Shown piece by piece: positions 54,101 through 63,390 of a stretch of 64,000 nucleotides of DNA. A program made the translations under genes and the position numbers. The stretch is from Entamoeba histolytica HM-1:IMSS (Eukaryota > Evosea > Mastigamoebida > Endamoebidae). The notes beneath the pieces were generated by a model. That model was not told the DNA's origin. It searched no databases and saw nothing but the letters and a program-made list of their open reading frames with translations. The stretch spans positions 121,931 to 185,930 of the forward strand of contig NW_001914863.1 of NCBI RefSeq assembly GCF_000208925.1, written 5' to 3'. The stretch's first letter is position 1. Each line of letters starts with the position of its first letter.

Positions 54101-57100
54101 TTGAATAACAAGGGTTATACTTTCTTTTATAAACTCTTGTGGAATTGGTTTAGCCTCTCCTTTTTTAAGACTCATTACTTTACTTAAATTTCCTTTATTG
54201 AGCCTAATCTCAATAGGAATGTCTAATGAATTTTTAATTGTTTTACATGTTATAAGATATACTAATTGAGAACCATCTATATCATATGTCATTTTACTGA
54301 AGAAATAAACTTTATTTTGTAATACATGAAGTTGTGTAATAGTTGTAGTTAATGGAATTTTAATATCTTCATTTCTTATTCTTAGTGTAAATTCTTTAAT
54401 CTGCTTTCTTTTTGCTTCTAAAGGTAATTCTACTATAGTGTTTGATAATAATTCAATGTTTGACGTTCCAGTTGTGTTTGCATATAACTTTGATGATTCA
54501 GTAGTCATTTGATTAATAATTCTAACTGGTTTATATTCTCCAACACCAAGAGCAGTTTGGTTAAACTGGTCTAATTCTTTATAAACATCAAAGAAACTAT
54601 CAAGAAGTTCTTTTGTTACTGAAATATCAAACATATTTCCAAATCCTGTATTTACTGATAAACACAATCGTGGTTCTCCATGAACAATATCACCTGCAAC
54701 TCTAACAATAACATCAGCCTGAATCTTGTTAAATACATTTTCATATTCACCAAACTTTTCATTAAAGAAATTAAATGATATTAATGGTGCAATATTAATG
54801 ACAATGTCGTCATTATAAGTATATAATTTTGTTTCTGCTTGAACTACAGTCAATTTATATAATGGAGATAATATTAATGGATGATTAAGAATTAAATCAA
54901 AATTAGTAATTCCAAATGTACTTTTAATATAAACATTTTTTCCTTTAATTCTGAATGATGGTGGGTTAGTCAATAAAGTAGCTAATGTTATTATTTTTTT
55001 TGTTTGAGGTCGGTCTTTTAATTTTTTCATAACACATTCAAAAATTTTCTTTAGTGTCTTTGCACAACCTAGTAACATCTTAAGATCATCAAATGAAAAT
55101 ATAAATTTTCCTGGTTGGAAAATACATTGAGTTGATGCCTCAATTAACTTCTCAGAGAAAAGAATATCACCATGATAACTTAAATCAAATCCTTCATTCA
55201 AAATAACACCTTGATACGTTAACTCTCCATTTTTTGCTTGACAACTTTTCCATTCAGCTTTATTAATTGTAAAGAGGAAATTACTTTTATTATTCTTTTT
55301 AATAGTAACTTGTCCAGTACCATTTGCTTGCATTAATAGGTATGGAGTATTAATATTTTCATCATCCATAACAAAAATAAAACTTATATCACTTACAATA
55401 ATAGAGAAAATAAACCGATTTAAGTCACTCTCTTCAACTATTTCTTTAGGACAAATCTCTTCAAATGAAGAGAGAAAGATAACAGAGTCTTTTGTAATAT
55501 CTGAAGTTGAAAATTTGTAGTTATGATATTTATCAAAAGGATATTTACCAATAAGAATTGATTGTCTTAGTAATTCATCACATAAATATTCTGTTTGATG
55601 TTCTGAAATATTTAACTTCTTTTTAAGTCGTAGGAAGATTTCATTTCCATTAAACGTTGTTGAAATGTTTTCATCTACTTTAAATTTATTTTCTTTATTC
55701 GTTCCATTATTTACAATGGTTTCAATAATGTCTAATACATTTATTCTAACTGGTTTCTGTTTCTTAACAAAGTGTTTTTTTTCATGAACTTTTGTTATTT
55801 GTGGTGTTAAATCTATTCCAATTAATGCTAAATCACCAATTAATGATGGGATAATTACAATTGATAAACTTTCAATATTACTTTGGCAAAATACTTGTAA
55901 TGTTGGAAGATACATATCAATTGATGTTGATAAAAATGGTTTTTCTTTAAGTTTACCTAATAACCTATGGAATCTACCTTCTGCAACCGGTCTAGCATCT
56001 TCAATTATAATATCTTTTACTTCAATTTCTCCTTCTAAATAAAGGTCTTTAGTAATTTTTACATTAGTTTTAATTCCATTAATACTAGCCAATGCAACAT
56101 TATTAATATCTCCAAACATTACTTGAATACAAGAAACATCAACATCTATTAAAAAGTTATACTCTTTTTCCTTTCTAGTACTTCTATCTAGGTTTTGTGT
56201 GTATTCTTCACTTTTAATTGCTCTTCTTGCTCTTGTTGTTTTAATATGACCAAAGAGTTTCATAAGAGTTTTGATATCTAATTTCTCTTTTACTTCAAAG
56301 AAATAATCAATCAAAAATTTTACTTGTTTTGCTTTAATGTTAACTTGGAGTAATTGTTTAACAACACATTCTACTTTTGTATTTCTTTTAACATCTTCTC
56401 CTATTTCTATATTTGTTTTTTCATTACAGTTAATAGATAAATTACTTATAATTGGAATAACCTCACTTTTTTGAGTTGTAGTAACATTACATTTATCTAC
56501 TTTTAACTCGATTTCTTGATTAATTTTATCTTCAGTTACATTTATTAATGAATTAATAATAATAATTCCAACTGATGCATTTACAGAATAATTTCCACTA
56601 GAGTAGTCTTTAAATAAACGAATATGTGGTGAATTTAATTCAATTTTTGGATTAAACAAATTAACATTATTTAATCCACCTCTTGATTTAATTGAAATAC
56701 TTTTTACTATAGTTTTAAAATTATTAGAAAAAGATATAAATCCTCTTACTATTTGTTTATGAATTTGTTCTAGATCAATTGCTTTAATAATTGAATCACT
56801 TCCAATAATTTTTAATGATCTTGTAATAAATGATGGACAAATAAAACATTGAACCATATTTAATTTCATAAAGACGTTATGAATAATTAGATTTTTTGTT
56901 GAAACCTTCATTCTTGTTTGATTATATTTCATAACAAGTAATTCTTTTCCTTGATAAATTAATACTGGTTGTTCTTTATTACCTACAACATCATATTCAA
57001 AAATACATGCTTGACGTATTGATAGGTCAATTGTTGGTGAACCTTTCCATTGAACACCAGTTTCAATGCCTTGTACTTTCATATTACAAACGACAACATT

Positions 57101-59869
57101 ACTGTCTTCAATTAAACATAATCCACATTCTTCAACAATAACTTTCAATTCTATTTCAATTTTCCTTTTAAGTTCATTTAAAATTTTATTTCTTGGATTT
57201 TGTATTGAACTTTTCTCTTTAATAGATTCACTTTTCTTTATAATATCATTCTTTGTATTTATTTCATCTTCAATAACTTTAGATTCTTTTAATGTTAACA
57301 AACCTTTTCTTATTGTTTTTCTTTTTTCTTCAAGACTTCTATTATCTAATTGATATGAAAATAATAAACTCATTCCATATTTAATTAGTTCACTAATAAC
57401 TTTTGGTTGAATAACTACTCTCATTCTTCCAATTTGAATTGTTCCTTGAACACTAATTAACTCTTGTCCCCATCCAACATGAATATTAGCTAAATAACAT
57501 TGACTACAATTTTCTATTTTACTACTAAAAATAAATGGAATTTGTGGTTTTCTATTAACATGATCTTCTAATTCAATACTACCAATTTCTGCTTTACAAT
57601 CAAATCCATTTGCCTTAATTCCTAGATCAAATCCAACATTTTCAACAACCAATTTTGTCACCATTTTCTTTTCTGAACTATCACCAATTTGTGCAATTCC
57701 AATTTCAAACCTCTCTAAAACTGCTTTAATATGAACTGACTCAGTAGCAACCCTTTTTAATAACGCTTTAACCATTCCTCTTTGTTGTTTTAAAAATTCA
57801 ACATCATCTAATGATTCTTCTTGTTCACATTGTTTAGGAACAATTAGTTCATCCCATCCATCTGTATATTCATTAATATATTCTTTTATAAGATCAATTT
57901 TTGCTTTACTTATTTTGGAAACAAATGGTTTAAATGATGTAATAATATCAATAAATGGTCTATTTGGTTCACCAACTAAAACCTCTCCATTACCACTAAT
58001 GCTTTGTATAATATAATTAGCATCATCATCAGTACAACTACTATTCTTAAAAGAAGGATATGATGCACATGAAACATTATTAAGAATATAAGCAAACTTT
58101 TGTCCAATAGGATTTTCTATAGTAATAATACGTATTTGTCCTAACTTCATTTTCATAAAAGGGGATTCACTGTCATTAAAAAATAATGGTACTGTGATTG
58201 TTGGTGCAACAACTTCAACATCTAATTGAACTGTTGTTTGGTGGTCAGTTAGAAAATCATCTAGCCTATGAGTTGTTATTTGATAAAATTTAGTAAGTTG
58301 TTGTTCGACAAAATATTTAACTTGTGAAAGACTAATTTGTTCAGGTAACATAAAAAATTGATAGAGATTCATTAGTAATATTTTATTAATACATAACTCT
58401 GTTCCTGCAACACGTACATTAATAATAGCGTCTGGACCAGTTATTGGACGATCAATTGTACATTTAACTAATGGTAATTCTTTAACACTTTTCTTTAAAA
58501 CTTCTGGATAAGCAGAAACCTTTTCATTAATTGAAGCATAATCACAGGTAATACCAACATGAAATCCTTTTCCATAGATAATACATTTAAAATCAATTTT
58601 AGATGCAATAATACATAAAATTGTTCGACTTTGATCGTTATTATTTAAACTCACTTCTCCAAATTCTAACTCAGCTTCTATGTGTAATACTTCTTCTTTA
58701 TCATCAATTTTAGTTTCATTACTATCGAGCATTTGACAAAGAGCTTCCATTTCTTCTTTCTTCATTCCCATCATTTTCTTTTTCCATCCTCCAGTAAAAG
58801 ATGCAGCTGCTTTTTTCAATGCTTTTTTTCTTAAATAAATAACTTCTTCTTCTCTTAATTTATCATCCATCCTTTTAACCTCCTCAAGGTCTTTAGTTTT
58901 ATTATCATTTCTCCATTTTATATATACTTCTGTATATTTTTCTTCAACTGATTTAATCACATCTTCTCTTATTCCTTTATTTTCCTCATTCATTCTTTTA
59001 TTTTTAATAGCTTCTACTGCAAATTTCCACCAGGCTTTTTCGTTTCCTATTACTCTTTTTTGTGGTCTTATTCCAAGAAATTTCATTGCTTGAGCATATT
59101 CAGATAGTCTACTAACAACACTTAAAAATTCTTGGTATTGCATTTGAGTTAATACCCCTTTAAATATTGGTACCTTAATATAAGCACGAACTTGTTTATA
59201 ATGTTTTTGAATAAAATCAATAATAACAGTTAATTCTGAAATCGTAGTAATAATATTTTTCTTTGGTATTGGATCATTAAACTCTAAATCTCCTTTTCCA
59301 GCATAAAGAGATGCTGTTCCTATTACTGCTTCTTTTCTAATAATTCCATTTGGTTGTACTTTTGCATTTGCAAAAGTAATTTCATTTATTTTAACTCCAA
59401 TATAATCGTCATTGTCTTTATACTTAATATGAACATTAGTAATTGAAACAATAAGTCCTTCTAATAATTTTCTTATTAACCTAACTTTAGTTCCAGGTTT
59501 TCCATTAGTAAGTTTAGTAAATGACTCAAATTCTTCAATACGTTCTAATTTTCTTTTTAATTCTTTTTCAATAGCTTCTTTTTGGTTATAAGTAAATTCT
59601 TTTTGAGGAAGGCATAATGCGATAACATTGTCAATATCTATTTGAACTTTTAAATCAAATAAGCTGAGTAATTTAACATGAAGAAATTGAAGACTTCCAG
59701 TAGTAATGCTAATTGGTAAGTTTAATCTATTAAATGCATCACGTCTTAACGATAAATTATTTAGAGTAACCTCTCCTTTTGCTATACTTAATTTTAGCGC
59801 ATCAGGATTTAATTCAATGTATTGTCCCAATAAAGAAGTAAGTGCTTCAGCAACAAATGAGTCTAACAT
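51140..59869 (-). CDS. VPS13: VPS13-family bridge-like lipid-transfer protein
   Basis: This is a very long hydrophobic-groove protein that moves lipids in bulk between membranes at contact sites. The ATG at 59869 (MLDSFVAEALTSLLGQYIEL) matches the usual chorein start; another in-frame ATG at 59929 would add 20 residues. The size from 59869 is 2909 residues in one exon. Seen: chorein N-terminus with ALKLSIAKGEVTLNNLSLR; a long repeated beta-rich body with alternating hydrophobics; a VAB/SHR-BD-type beta region around 1850-2300 (FPFINVLVQPVTVALE lies after it); and a C-terminal VPS13/ATG2-like helical part at ~2650-2790 with glycine-rich amphipathic helices (YQPIKGAIDGGITGFISGVG), followed by a PH-like end. 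It is the largest gene in the window. Confidence 0.95.
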   Translation of the reverse strand: MLDSFVAEALTSLLGQYIELNPDALKLSIAKGEVTLNNLSLRRDAFNRLNLPISITTGSLQFLHVKLLSLFDLKVQIDIDNVIALCLPQKEFTYNQKEAIEKELKRKLERIEEFESFTKLTNGKPGTKVRLIRKLLEGLIVSITNVHIKYKDNDDYIGVKINEITFANAKVQPNGIIRKEAVIGTASLYAGKGDLEFNDPIPKKNIITTISELTVIIDFIQKHYKQVRAYIKVPIFKGVLTQMQYQEFLSVVSRLSEYAQAMKFLGIRPQKRVIGNEKAWWKFAVEAIKNKRMNEENKGIREDVIKSVEEKYTEVYIKWRNDNKTKDLEEVKRMDDKLREEEVIYLRKKALKKAAASFTGGWKKKMMGMKKEEMEALCQMLDSNETKIDDKEEVLHIEAELEFGEVSLNNNDQSRTILCIIASKIDFKCIIYGKGFHVGITCDYASINEKVSAYPEVLKKSVKELPLVKCTIDRPITGPDAIINVRVAGTELCINKILLMNLYQFFMLPEQISLSQVKYFVEQQLTKFYQITTHRLDDFLTDHQTTVQLDVEVVAPTITVPLFFNDSESPFMKMKLGQIRIITIENPIGQKFAYILNNVSCASYPSFKNSSCTDDDANYIIQSISGNGEVLVGEPNRPFIDIITSFKPFVSKISKAKIDLIKEYINEYTDGWDELIVPKQCEQEESLDDVEFLKQQRGMVKALLKRVATESVHIKAVLERFEIGIAQIGDSSEKKMVTKLVVENVGFDLGIKANGFDCKAEIGSIELEDHVNRKPQIPFIFSSKIENCSQCYLANIHVGWGQELISVQGTIQIGRMRVVIQPKVISELIKYGMSLLFSYQLDNRSLEEKRKTIRKGLLTLKESKVIEDEINTKNDIIKKSESIKEKSSIQNPRNKILNELKRKIEIELKVIVEECGLCLIEDSNVVVCNMKVQGIETGVQWKGSPTIDLSIRQACIFEYDVVGNKEQPVLIYQGKELLVMKYNQTRMKVSTKNLIIHNVFMKLNMVQCFICPSFITRSLKIIGSDSIIKAIDLEQIHKQIVRGFISFSNNFKTIVKSISIKSRGGLNNVNLFNPKIELNSPHIRLFKDYSSGNYSVNASVGIIIINSLINVTEDKINQEIELKVDKCNVTTTQKSEVIPIISNLSINCNEKTNIEIGEDVKRNTKVECVVKQLLQVNIKAKQVKFLIDYFFEVKEKLDIKTLMKLFGHIKTTRARRAIKSEEYTQNLDRSTRKEKEYNFLIDVDVSCIQVMFGDINNVALASINGIKTNVKITKDLYLEGEIEVKDIIIEDARPVAEGRFHRLLGKLKEKPFLSTSIDMYLPTLQVFCQSNIESLSIVIIPSLIGDLALIGIDLTPQITKVHEKKHFVKKQKPVRINVLDIIETIVNNGTNKENKFKVDENISTTFNGNEIFLRLKKKLNISEHQTEYLCDELLRQSILIGKYPFDKYHNYKFSTSDITKDSVIFLSSFEEICPKEIVEESDLNRFIFSIIVSDISFIFVMDDENINTPYLLMQANGTGQVTIKKNNKSNFLFTINKAEWKSCQAKNGELTYQGVILNEGFDLSYHGDILFSEKLIEASTQCIFQPGKFIFSFDDLKMLLGCAKTLKKIFECVMKKLKDRPQTKKIITLATLLTNPPSFRIKGKNVYIKSTFGITNFDLILNHPLILSPLYKLTVVQAETKLYTYNDDIVINIAPLISFNFFNEKFGEYENVFNKIQADVIVRVAGDIVHGEPRLCLSVNTGFGNMFDISVTKELLDSFFDVYKELDQFNQTALGVGEYKPVRIINQMTTESSKLYANTTGTSNIELLSNTIVELPLEAKRKQIKEFTLRIRNEDIKIPLTTTITQLHVLQNKVYFFSKMTYDIDGSQLVYLITCKTIKNSLDIPIEIRLNKGNLSKVMSLKKGEAKPIPQEFIKESITLVIQNQSVVINSDELRETTLIPLDTKKTMFIQSEKITTDYEYKDAEIYDFLIDIRYAFSITNLLPRIICIGNKEETHNIDSCQTKKLFKNLGKRIQFDGEGSTIWINTRDISYSDIDYYQLKNGTTIRARWNKGDCVIDSEFLVYNKTDENIFACVGSNKILLQPLGNGEILTLNKCNLKLIMCEGISESLQSESITSGDLCINGKKKTNYIHLELSSNPQFQGIKIITITYAYHIINTTQHPLFIQCPNQTNTINELQPNQIKIIPLVLPPTKSSDIVPSFKLACNKEGPYSELFTCVSGSSCGVSLIQSSDFNNRVNLFISVRNYGVGQCVVIENETTLKCKNKIVNDTDVPIQYLWSVTNNLGLSTSVDPHTETTINIHNIIDIDHIVICAPFLKNQYVSYSLKKLKFYEPIISGTTLFFAYTFIIDGITTLTFTCDQLKVMRECPLFILSNNPDLSTTGVFEVPIINFSFKAPIIGIDIIDQRRVELCYGKLINLTANVRINAKYSEVVCDVESVQIDCDEVNTQEEVFLSIQKTSLPAIHFSTQVIQSETSQNFFYFPFINVLVQPVTVALESKFIADLYQFFKSLHFKIKEIQKEVTQGIPPMNSSIYTFIRSLVLQPIVLYFSCSLQPSHLVLIPYNAFTAVLHALGSSLLNIRDSIIKLNATVAKNVNGDLSSLKQIFVEHYYKQIINQAILLVAYSSFLGNPRGLLNDISTGCHDFFYEPAQGLTISVSSFGKGMINGVSSLAQNATHGAASSISGITGSVSTFVASFSFDKAYIEKRNSDKRAKSTGDGIRKGFVAFSSGVFQGITGVVYQPIKGAIDGGITGFISGVGKGFVGLVTKPIVGTIDLVTKTADGVRASTGKMQIERIRDIRTINPKYSLKPYDRNEAFLSRKMREDNLGNIITSYISNGPVTWVLAEKRFIVYSQGKLNPYHYSLITITKTPDGLFMKCSQFNKESKLIISTTSVQCKIFLEFASDLVTLK

Positions 59870-60142
59870 TATTGATTTCAAAGTTCTTTTCGTTGGTTTT
59901 TGAAAAAAAAAAGTTTTATTAAATATCATTTATCTAATTGTTCATATTCATTGCTTTAAAAAAATTCAATCATTAGGGCTTAGATGAATCATCACTTCTT
60001 GAATTTATTTTATCTTGTAATGTCTTCCGTATTTTTGATTTTATGAAGAAAAGAAATGATTTTTGTTATATATAACATTTTATAGAAAAGAGATAAATAA
60101 ATTTTGGGATTTAGAACTTAAAAATTTATTGAATCATTTTTC
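59870..60142. promoter_or_regulatory. Divergent promoter region of VPS13 and TAF4
   Basis: This 273-bp gap lies between the divergent start codons. On the TAF4 side GAAC at 60114-60117 (in TTTAGAACTTAAAAA) resembles the Entamoeba GAAC element, and the A-rich tract after it resembles an Inr. On the VPS13 side AAAAAAATTCAATC (~59957-59970) resembles the Inr consensus. Functions are inferred from position and motif similarity. Confidence 0.4.
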
Positions 60143-61543
60143 ATGTCAATTCCAATAAAAAATATACCCAGATTCAGAATTCCACAAACAACAGAACCAA
60201 AACGATCAAATAGCACAAAACCAAAATCACCAGTTCATCAACAACAAACGTTTTATCCAATGCATCCTGCTCAAAGAAGAATACCTAATACACAGTATTT
60301 CCATACTCAAACAGCTGGAAAACATCCAGGAATACCTCAAGGGAAACCAACTATGAACCAAATCCCTTCAAAATTAACGTTCCAAAATTCTTCATACCCA
60401 CAACAAATTCCTCCTAATTTCAATGAAATATTACAAGGTCCTCTTACATTACAACAATCACATAGATTTGATTTAATACAACAGAAGAGATTACTTCAAC
60501 AACAAGTTCAACAACAACAACGAATGCAAGGCATGCAAGGTAAACAACCTATTATGCATACTCCTCAAATGAATATACAAAGAGTTACTGTCCCACAACA
60601 AATTCAACAACAACGAATGCAAGGAATGCAAGGTAAACAACCTATCATGCATGCAACTCAAGTAAGTGCCCAGAGAGTTGCAATTCAACACCAATATCAA
60701 CAAAGAAGTATGACAACAATATCTAATCCAGCACCACGTCCTATTCAACCACCACCAATCACAACAAGTATAACTCAATCACAACAATTTGTTTCTGCAC
60801 CACCTGTTCCAGAACTTAAAATAATTCCAATGAAAGAAGAATATAAACTAATTGTAGAAACATTAGAACATAAAAATTTCTTAACTTTAAGTGAATTGAA
60901 ACGAAGAATGCAACAGTTTTTGGCTAAACGAAACCAAAAAATGGAAATTGAAGAAGGGGTATTAGAAATTATATCACAAGCCACATATATGAGAATGCTT
61001 GAATGTGTAGAAAAAATTGGAGAAGCAGCTGAGTGTAGAACTGATGCTGAGCGATGTGAGTTTGAGATTGAAATAGGAGGAATAGATGTTGGAGAAAAAT
61101 TACGAAATAATTTAAACATTGAACAGAAAGTCAGAAAAAGGGAGGTGGATGATGCTAAAAAACCTGATGAAGAAGAAGAAACTGACCATATGCAAAACTT
61201 TTATGACCGTATTGATGCAAGACTATCTAAGAAAAAGAAACAAGTTATTCAACAAAGAGCACCTTCATTTGACCCTGTTAAAATGAATAGAGTTAAAAGA
61301 TATAAAGAGTTAATTAATAAAAGAGAAAGAGGAGAGGCTTTATCTAGAACAGAAATGGCATTTTTAGATGATAATCAAAAAAGAGTTGAAGAGGATATTA
61401 AGATGCTTGAAGAATTAGAAATGGAAAAGAAAAGAATGTTGATTAAACTAACGTTAAAAGATTATATATTTGCTAGACATGACATTGGTAAAGGAGCAAT
61501 GAATCGTACAGAATTGGCTGATTATAGAAAACAATCAAATTGA
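60143..61543 (+). CDS. TAF4: TFIID subunit TAF4-like protein
   Basis: This 466-residue single exon starts with ATG at 60143. The N-terminal half (~1-225) is Q/P/M-rich, as in many TAF4 proteins, and contains a 31-residue tandem repeat. The C-terminal half carries the TAF4 core: TLSELKRRMQQFLAKRNQKM, EEGVLEIISQATYMRMLECV and a conserved helix (EKIGEAAECRTDAERCEFEI), corresponding to the histone-fold/TAF4-C region that pairs with TAF12. A charged helical segment with RVKRYKELINKRERGEALSR and KGAMNRTELADYRKQ follows. It acts in the nucleus in RNA polymerase II pre-initiation. There is no TAFH domain. It is divergent from VPS13. Confidence 0.85.
   Translation: MSIPIKNIPRFRIPQTTEPKRSNSTKPKSPVHQQQTFYPMHPAQRRIPNTQYFHTQTAGKHPGIPQGKPTMNQIPSKLTFQNSSYPQQIPPNFNEILQGPLTLQQSHRFDLIQQKRLLQQQVQQQQRMQGMQGKQPIMHTPQMNIQRVTVPQQIQQQRMQGMQGKQPIMHATQVSAQRVAIQHQYQQRSMTTISNPAPRPIQPPPITTSITQSQQFVSAPPVPELKIIPMKEEYKLIVETLEHKNFLTLSELKRRMQQFLAKRNQKMEIEEGVLEIISQATYMRMLECVEKIGEAAECRTDAERCEFEIEIGGIDVGEKLRNNLNIEQKVRKREVDDAKKPDEEEETDHMQNFYDRIDARLSKKKKQVIQQRAPSFDPVKMNRVKRYKELINKRERGEALSRTEMAFLDDNQKRVEEDIKMLEELEMEKKRMLIKLTLKDYIFARHDIGKGAMNRTELADYRKQSN
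60512..60697 (+). repeat. Two tandem 93-bp units inside TAF4
   Basis: Two in-frame units with a 93-bp (31-codon) period both encode QQQRMQGMQGKQPIMH and then diverge (TPQMNIQRV in the first, ATQVSAQRV in the second). The DNA of the shared core is nearly identical, so this is a recent duplication in the Q-rich part. Confidence 0.85.
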
Positions 61544-62745
61544 GTATGTTATTTTATGTTATTAAAATAAGTTATATTTTAAATAATATCATATTTTTAT
61601 TTATTTATGTATAAATTCTCCTTAAAAATTATAAATAACTTCATTAATTTGATTCTAATTCTATAGAAGTTTAAAATTTTAAATTATACTTGTCTTGGTT
61701 TATTTAAAATTAAATAAAACTTTTTTATTACTTAATAAGTCAAAAAGATGAAGTCATTATATACTAAGAAGAGAATAAAAAAACAATAATTAGATTCTAA
61801 TCTATACTTATTTAAATGTGAAAGCATAATAAATACAACTTATTAAACAAATCACACTATTTTACAACACAAAAAATCGTTGTTATTGAATTAGAAATAT
61901 TGAAAAGAAAAAGAATCACTAATATAACAAAGAAGAGTTAAAAAAAAATAAATAAACCCTTTTTTTGTTCATTTATTAACTCCCTTCCTTTCTTCTTCTT
62001 TTTATTTAATGTATATTTTATTCGTATTTGACTCTATTATCACAATAGAGAATATTGAAAAAAACTTAAACAATTACTTCTCAATAAGAAGAAAATCCAA
62101 TTATAGGTATGTCTATTAATTGACTATTTTTTATTGTCTATTAGTACACCATAGCAGTGAAAATTTTTGGTATTGTCTTTACAAATAAAATAAATGATTG
62201 TTTTTGTGTAACAATAAAAGAATAATAACAATAAAATATACTTCTTTACATTTGCATTAAAACAATAAAACTTATTTTATTGAAATTCGTTATGCTATGA
62301 ATAAAAAAAGACTAATGGTTGTTTTATGACATTTTTTATAAAGGAACTGAGTTTTAATAAATGCACTGTCATTTTTAAGAGTATTAAAATAAAAGAATGA
62401 AATATTTATCTTTTCTTTAAAAGGCTTTATGTACTGGATTTCTTTTAAGAAAGTTAAACCAAAAACAGTATCTGCAAAAAGACTTATTATCGAATAAACC
62501 TTCCCTAACGTCAAGAATAATAATTCCTTTTATAGAACATCATATGTATGTTTGTTTATATATGAATAGTGATTGTTCATTCCTATATTGTTTAAAGTCT
62601 ATCTAAAAGGTTAATAATTAAGTAATGAACTGCTTTTAACTTAATAAATTCAAATTTCTAATTATAAATTATTCTAACAATATGTTATATAAAACGAATA
62701 TATTCATATAAATAAAAAAAAACTTCATAACTACAAAACCATTAA
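61544..62745. other. Intergenic region containing one copy of the inverted element
   Basis: This 1.2 kb AT-rich spacer lies between TAF4 and the metallo-beta-lactamase gene. It contains the element copy at 61901-62010; nothing else was recognised. Confidence 0.6.
61901..62010 (-). repeat. Copy B of the inverted repeat element
   Basis: The reverse complement matches 50951-51058 at ~96% by eye, with an extra TT in the T run. It lies 357 bp beyond the TAF4 stop. Relative to the adjacent gene it has the same orientation as copy A has to VPS13, that is, antisense. Confidence 0.9.
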
Positions 62746-63390
62746 ATGAAATCATCATTTTATTATTCCCTTCATCCTACAGGGATGTTCTTGGCTAATT
62801 GTATTGTTCTTGGAGACACATCAACACATGAGTTTATTCTTATTGACTGTGGGGGTGACATTTCATCTGCTTTAAATGATGCTGACAAACATGGACTAAA
62901 AAAATGCACTGAAATAGTTTGTACTCATGGACATATTGATCACATAGCTGGACTAGAACAAGCAGTATTAAAAACAAATGCACAAATTTCTCTTCATTCT
63001 CAAGACATTCAGTTATATAACATTGCTCCATTACAGGCAATGTTATTTGGTCTTCAGTTAAAACCACTTCCAACTGTAAAAAGAATCTTAGAAGACCAAG
63101 ACCGTATTTATGTAGGACAATATGAAGGTGTTGTGTTACATACACCAGGGCATTCTCCTGGGAGTATTTGCATTTATTTTGAAGAGCCAAAAATTTTAAT
63201 AACTGGAGATACAATTTATAATGGAAATGTAGGAAATTCTGTTCTTCCAGGTGGAGATACGGCTAAGTTGAAGTTGAGCGTTTTAAGTGTTTTAAATAAC
63301 ACTAACCCTGAAACAATTATTTTACCAGGACATGGTATTACTTCAACAGTTTCAAAGGAAAAACAAAATAGCACAATTTATTATATGTGA
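62746..63390 (+). CDS. Metallo-beta-lactamase-fold hydrolase, GloC/YcbL-like
   Basis: This 214-residue single exon starts with ATG at 62746. Metal-binding motifs are all present: CTHGHIDHIAGLE (the H-x-H-x-D-H site), HTPGHSPGSI (next histidine), ILITGDTIYNGNVG (bridging aspartate) and LPGHGITSTV (last histidine). Length and motif spacing fit bacterial YcbL/GloC glyoxalase-II-type enzymes rather than the longer eukaryotic GloB, whose extra C-terminal helices are missing. YcbL-type proteins hydrolyse thioesters such as lactoylglutathione. Entamoeba is known to lack glutathione synthesis, so the natural substrate is probably another thioester; this is inference. No signal peptide is seen. The small size and bacterial-like layout are compatible with lateral gene transfer. 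Confidence 0.88.
   Translation: MKSSFYYSLHPTGMFLANCIVLGDTSTHEFILIDCGGDISSALNDADKHGLKKCTEIVCTHGHIDHIAGLEQAVLKTNAQISLHSQDIQLYNIAPLQAMLFGLQLKPLPTVKRILEDQDRIYVGQYEGVVLHTPGHSPGSICIYFEEPKILITGDTIYNGNVGNSVLPGGDTAKLKLSVLSVLNNTNPETIILPGHGITSTVSKEKQNSTIYYM

Noticed and set aside
60491..61119. Antisense ORFs inside TAF4
   Set aside because: Mirror frames of the Q-rich and core coding region with no independent motifs.
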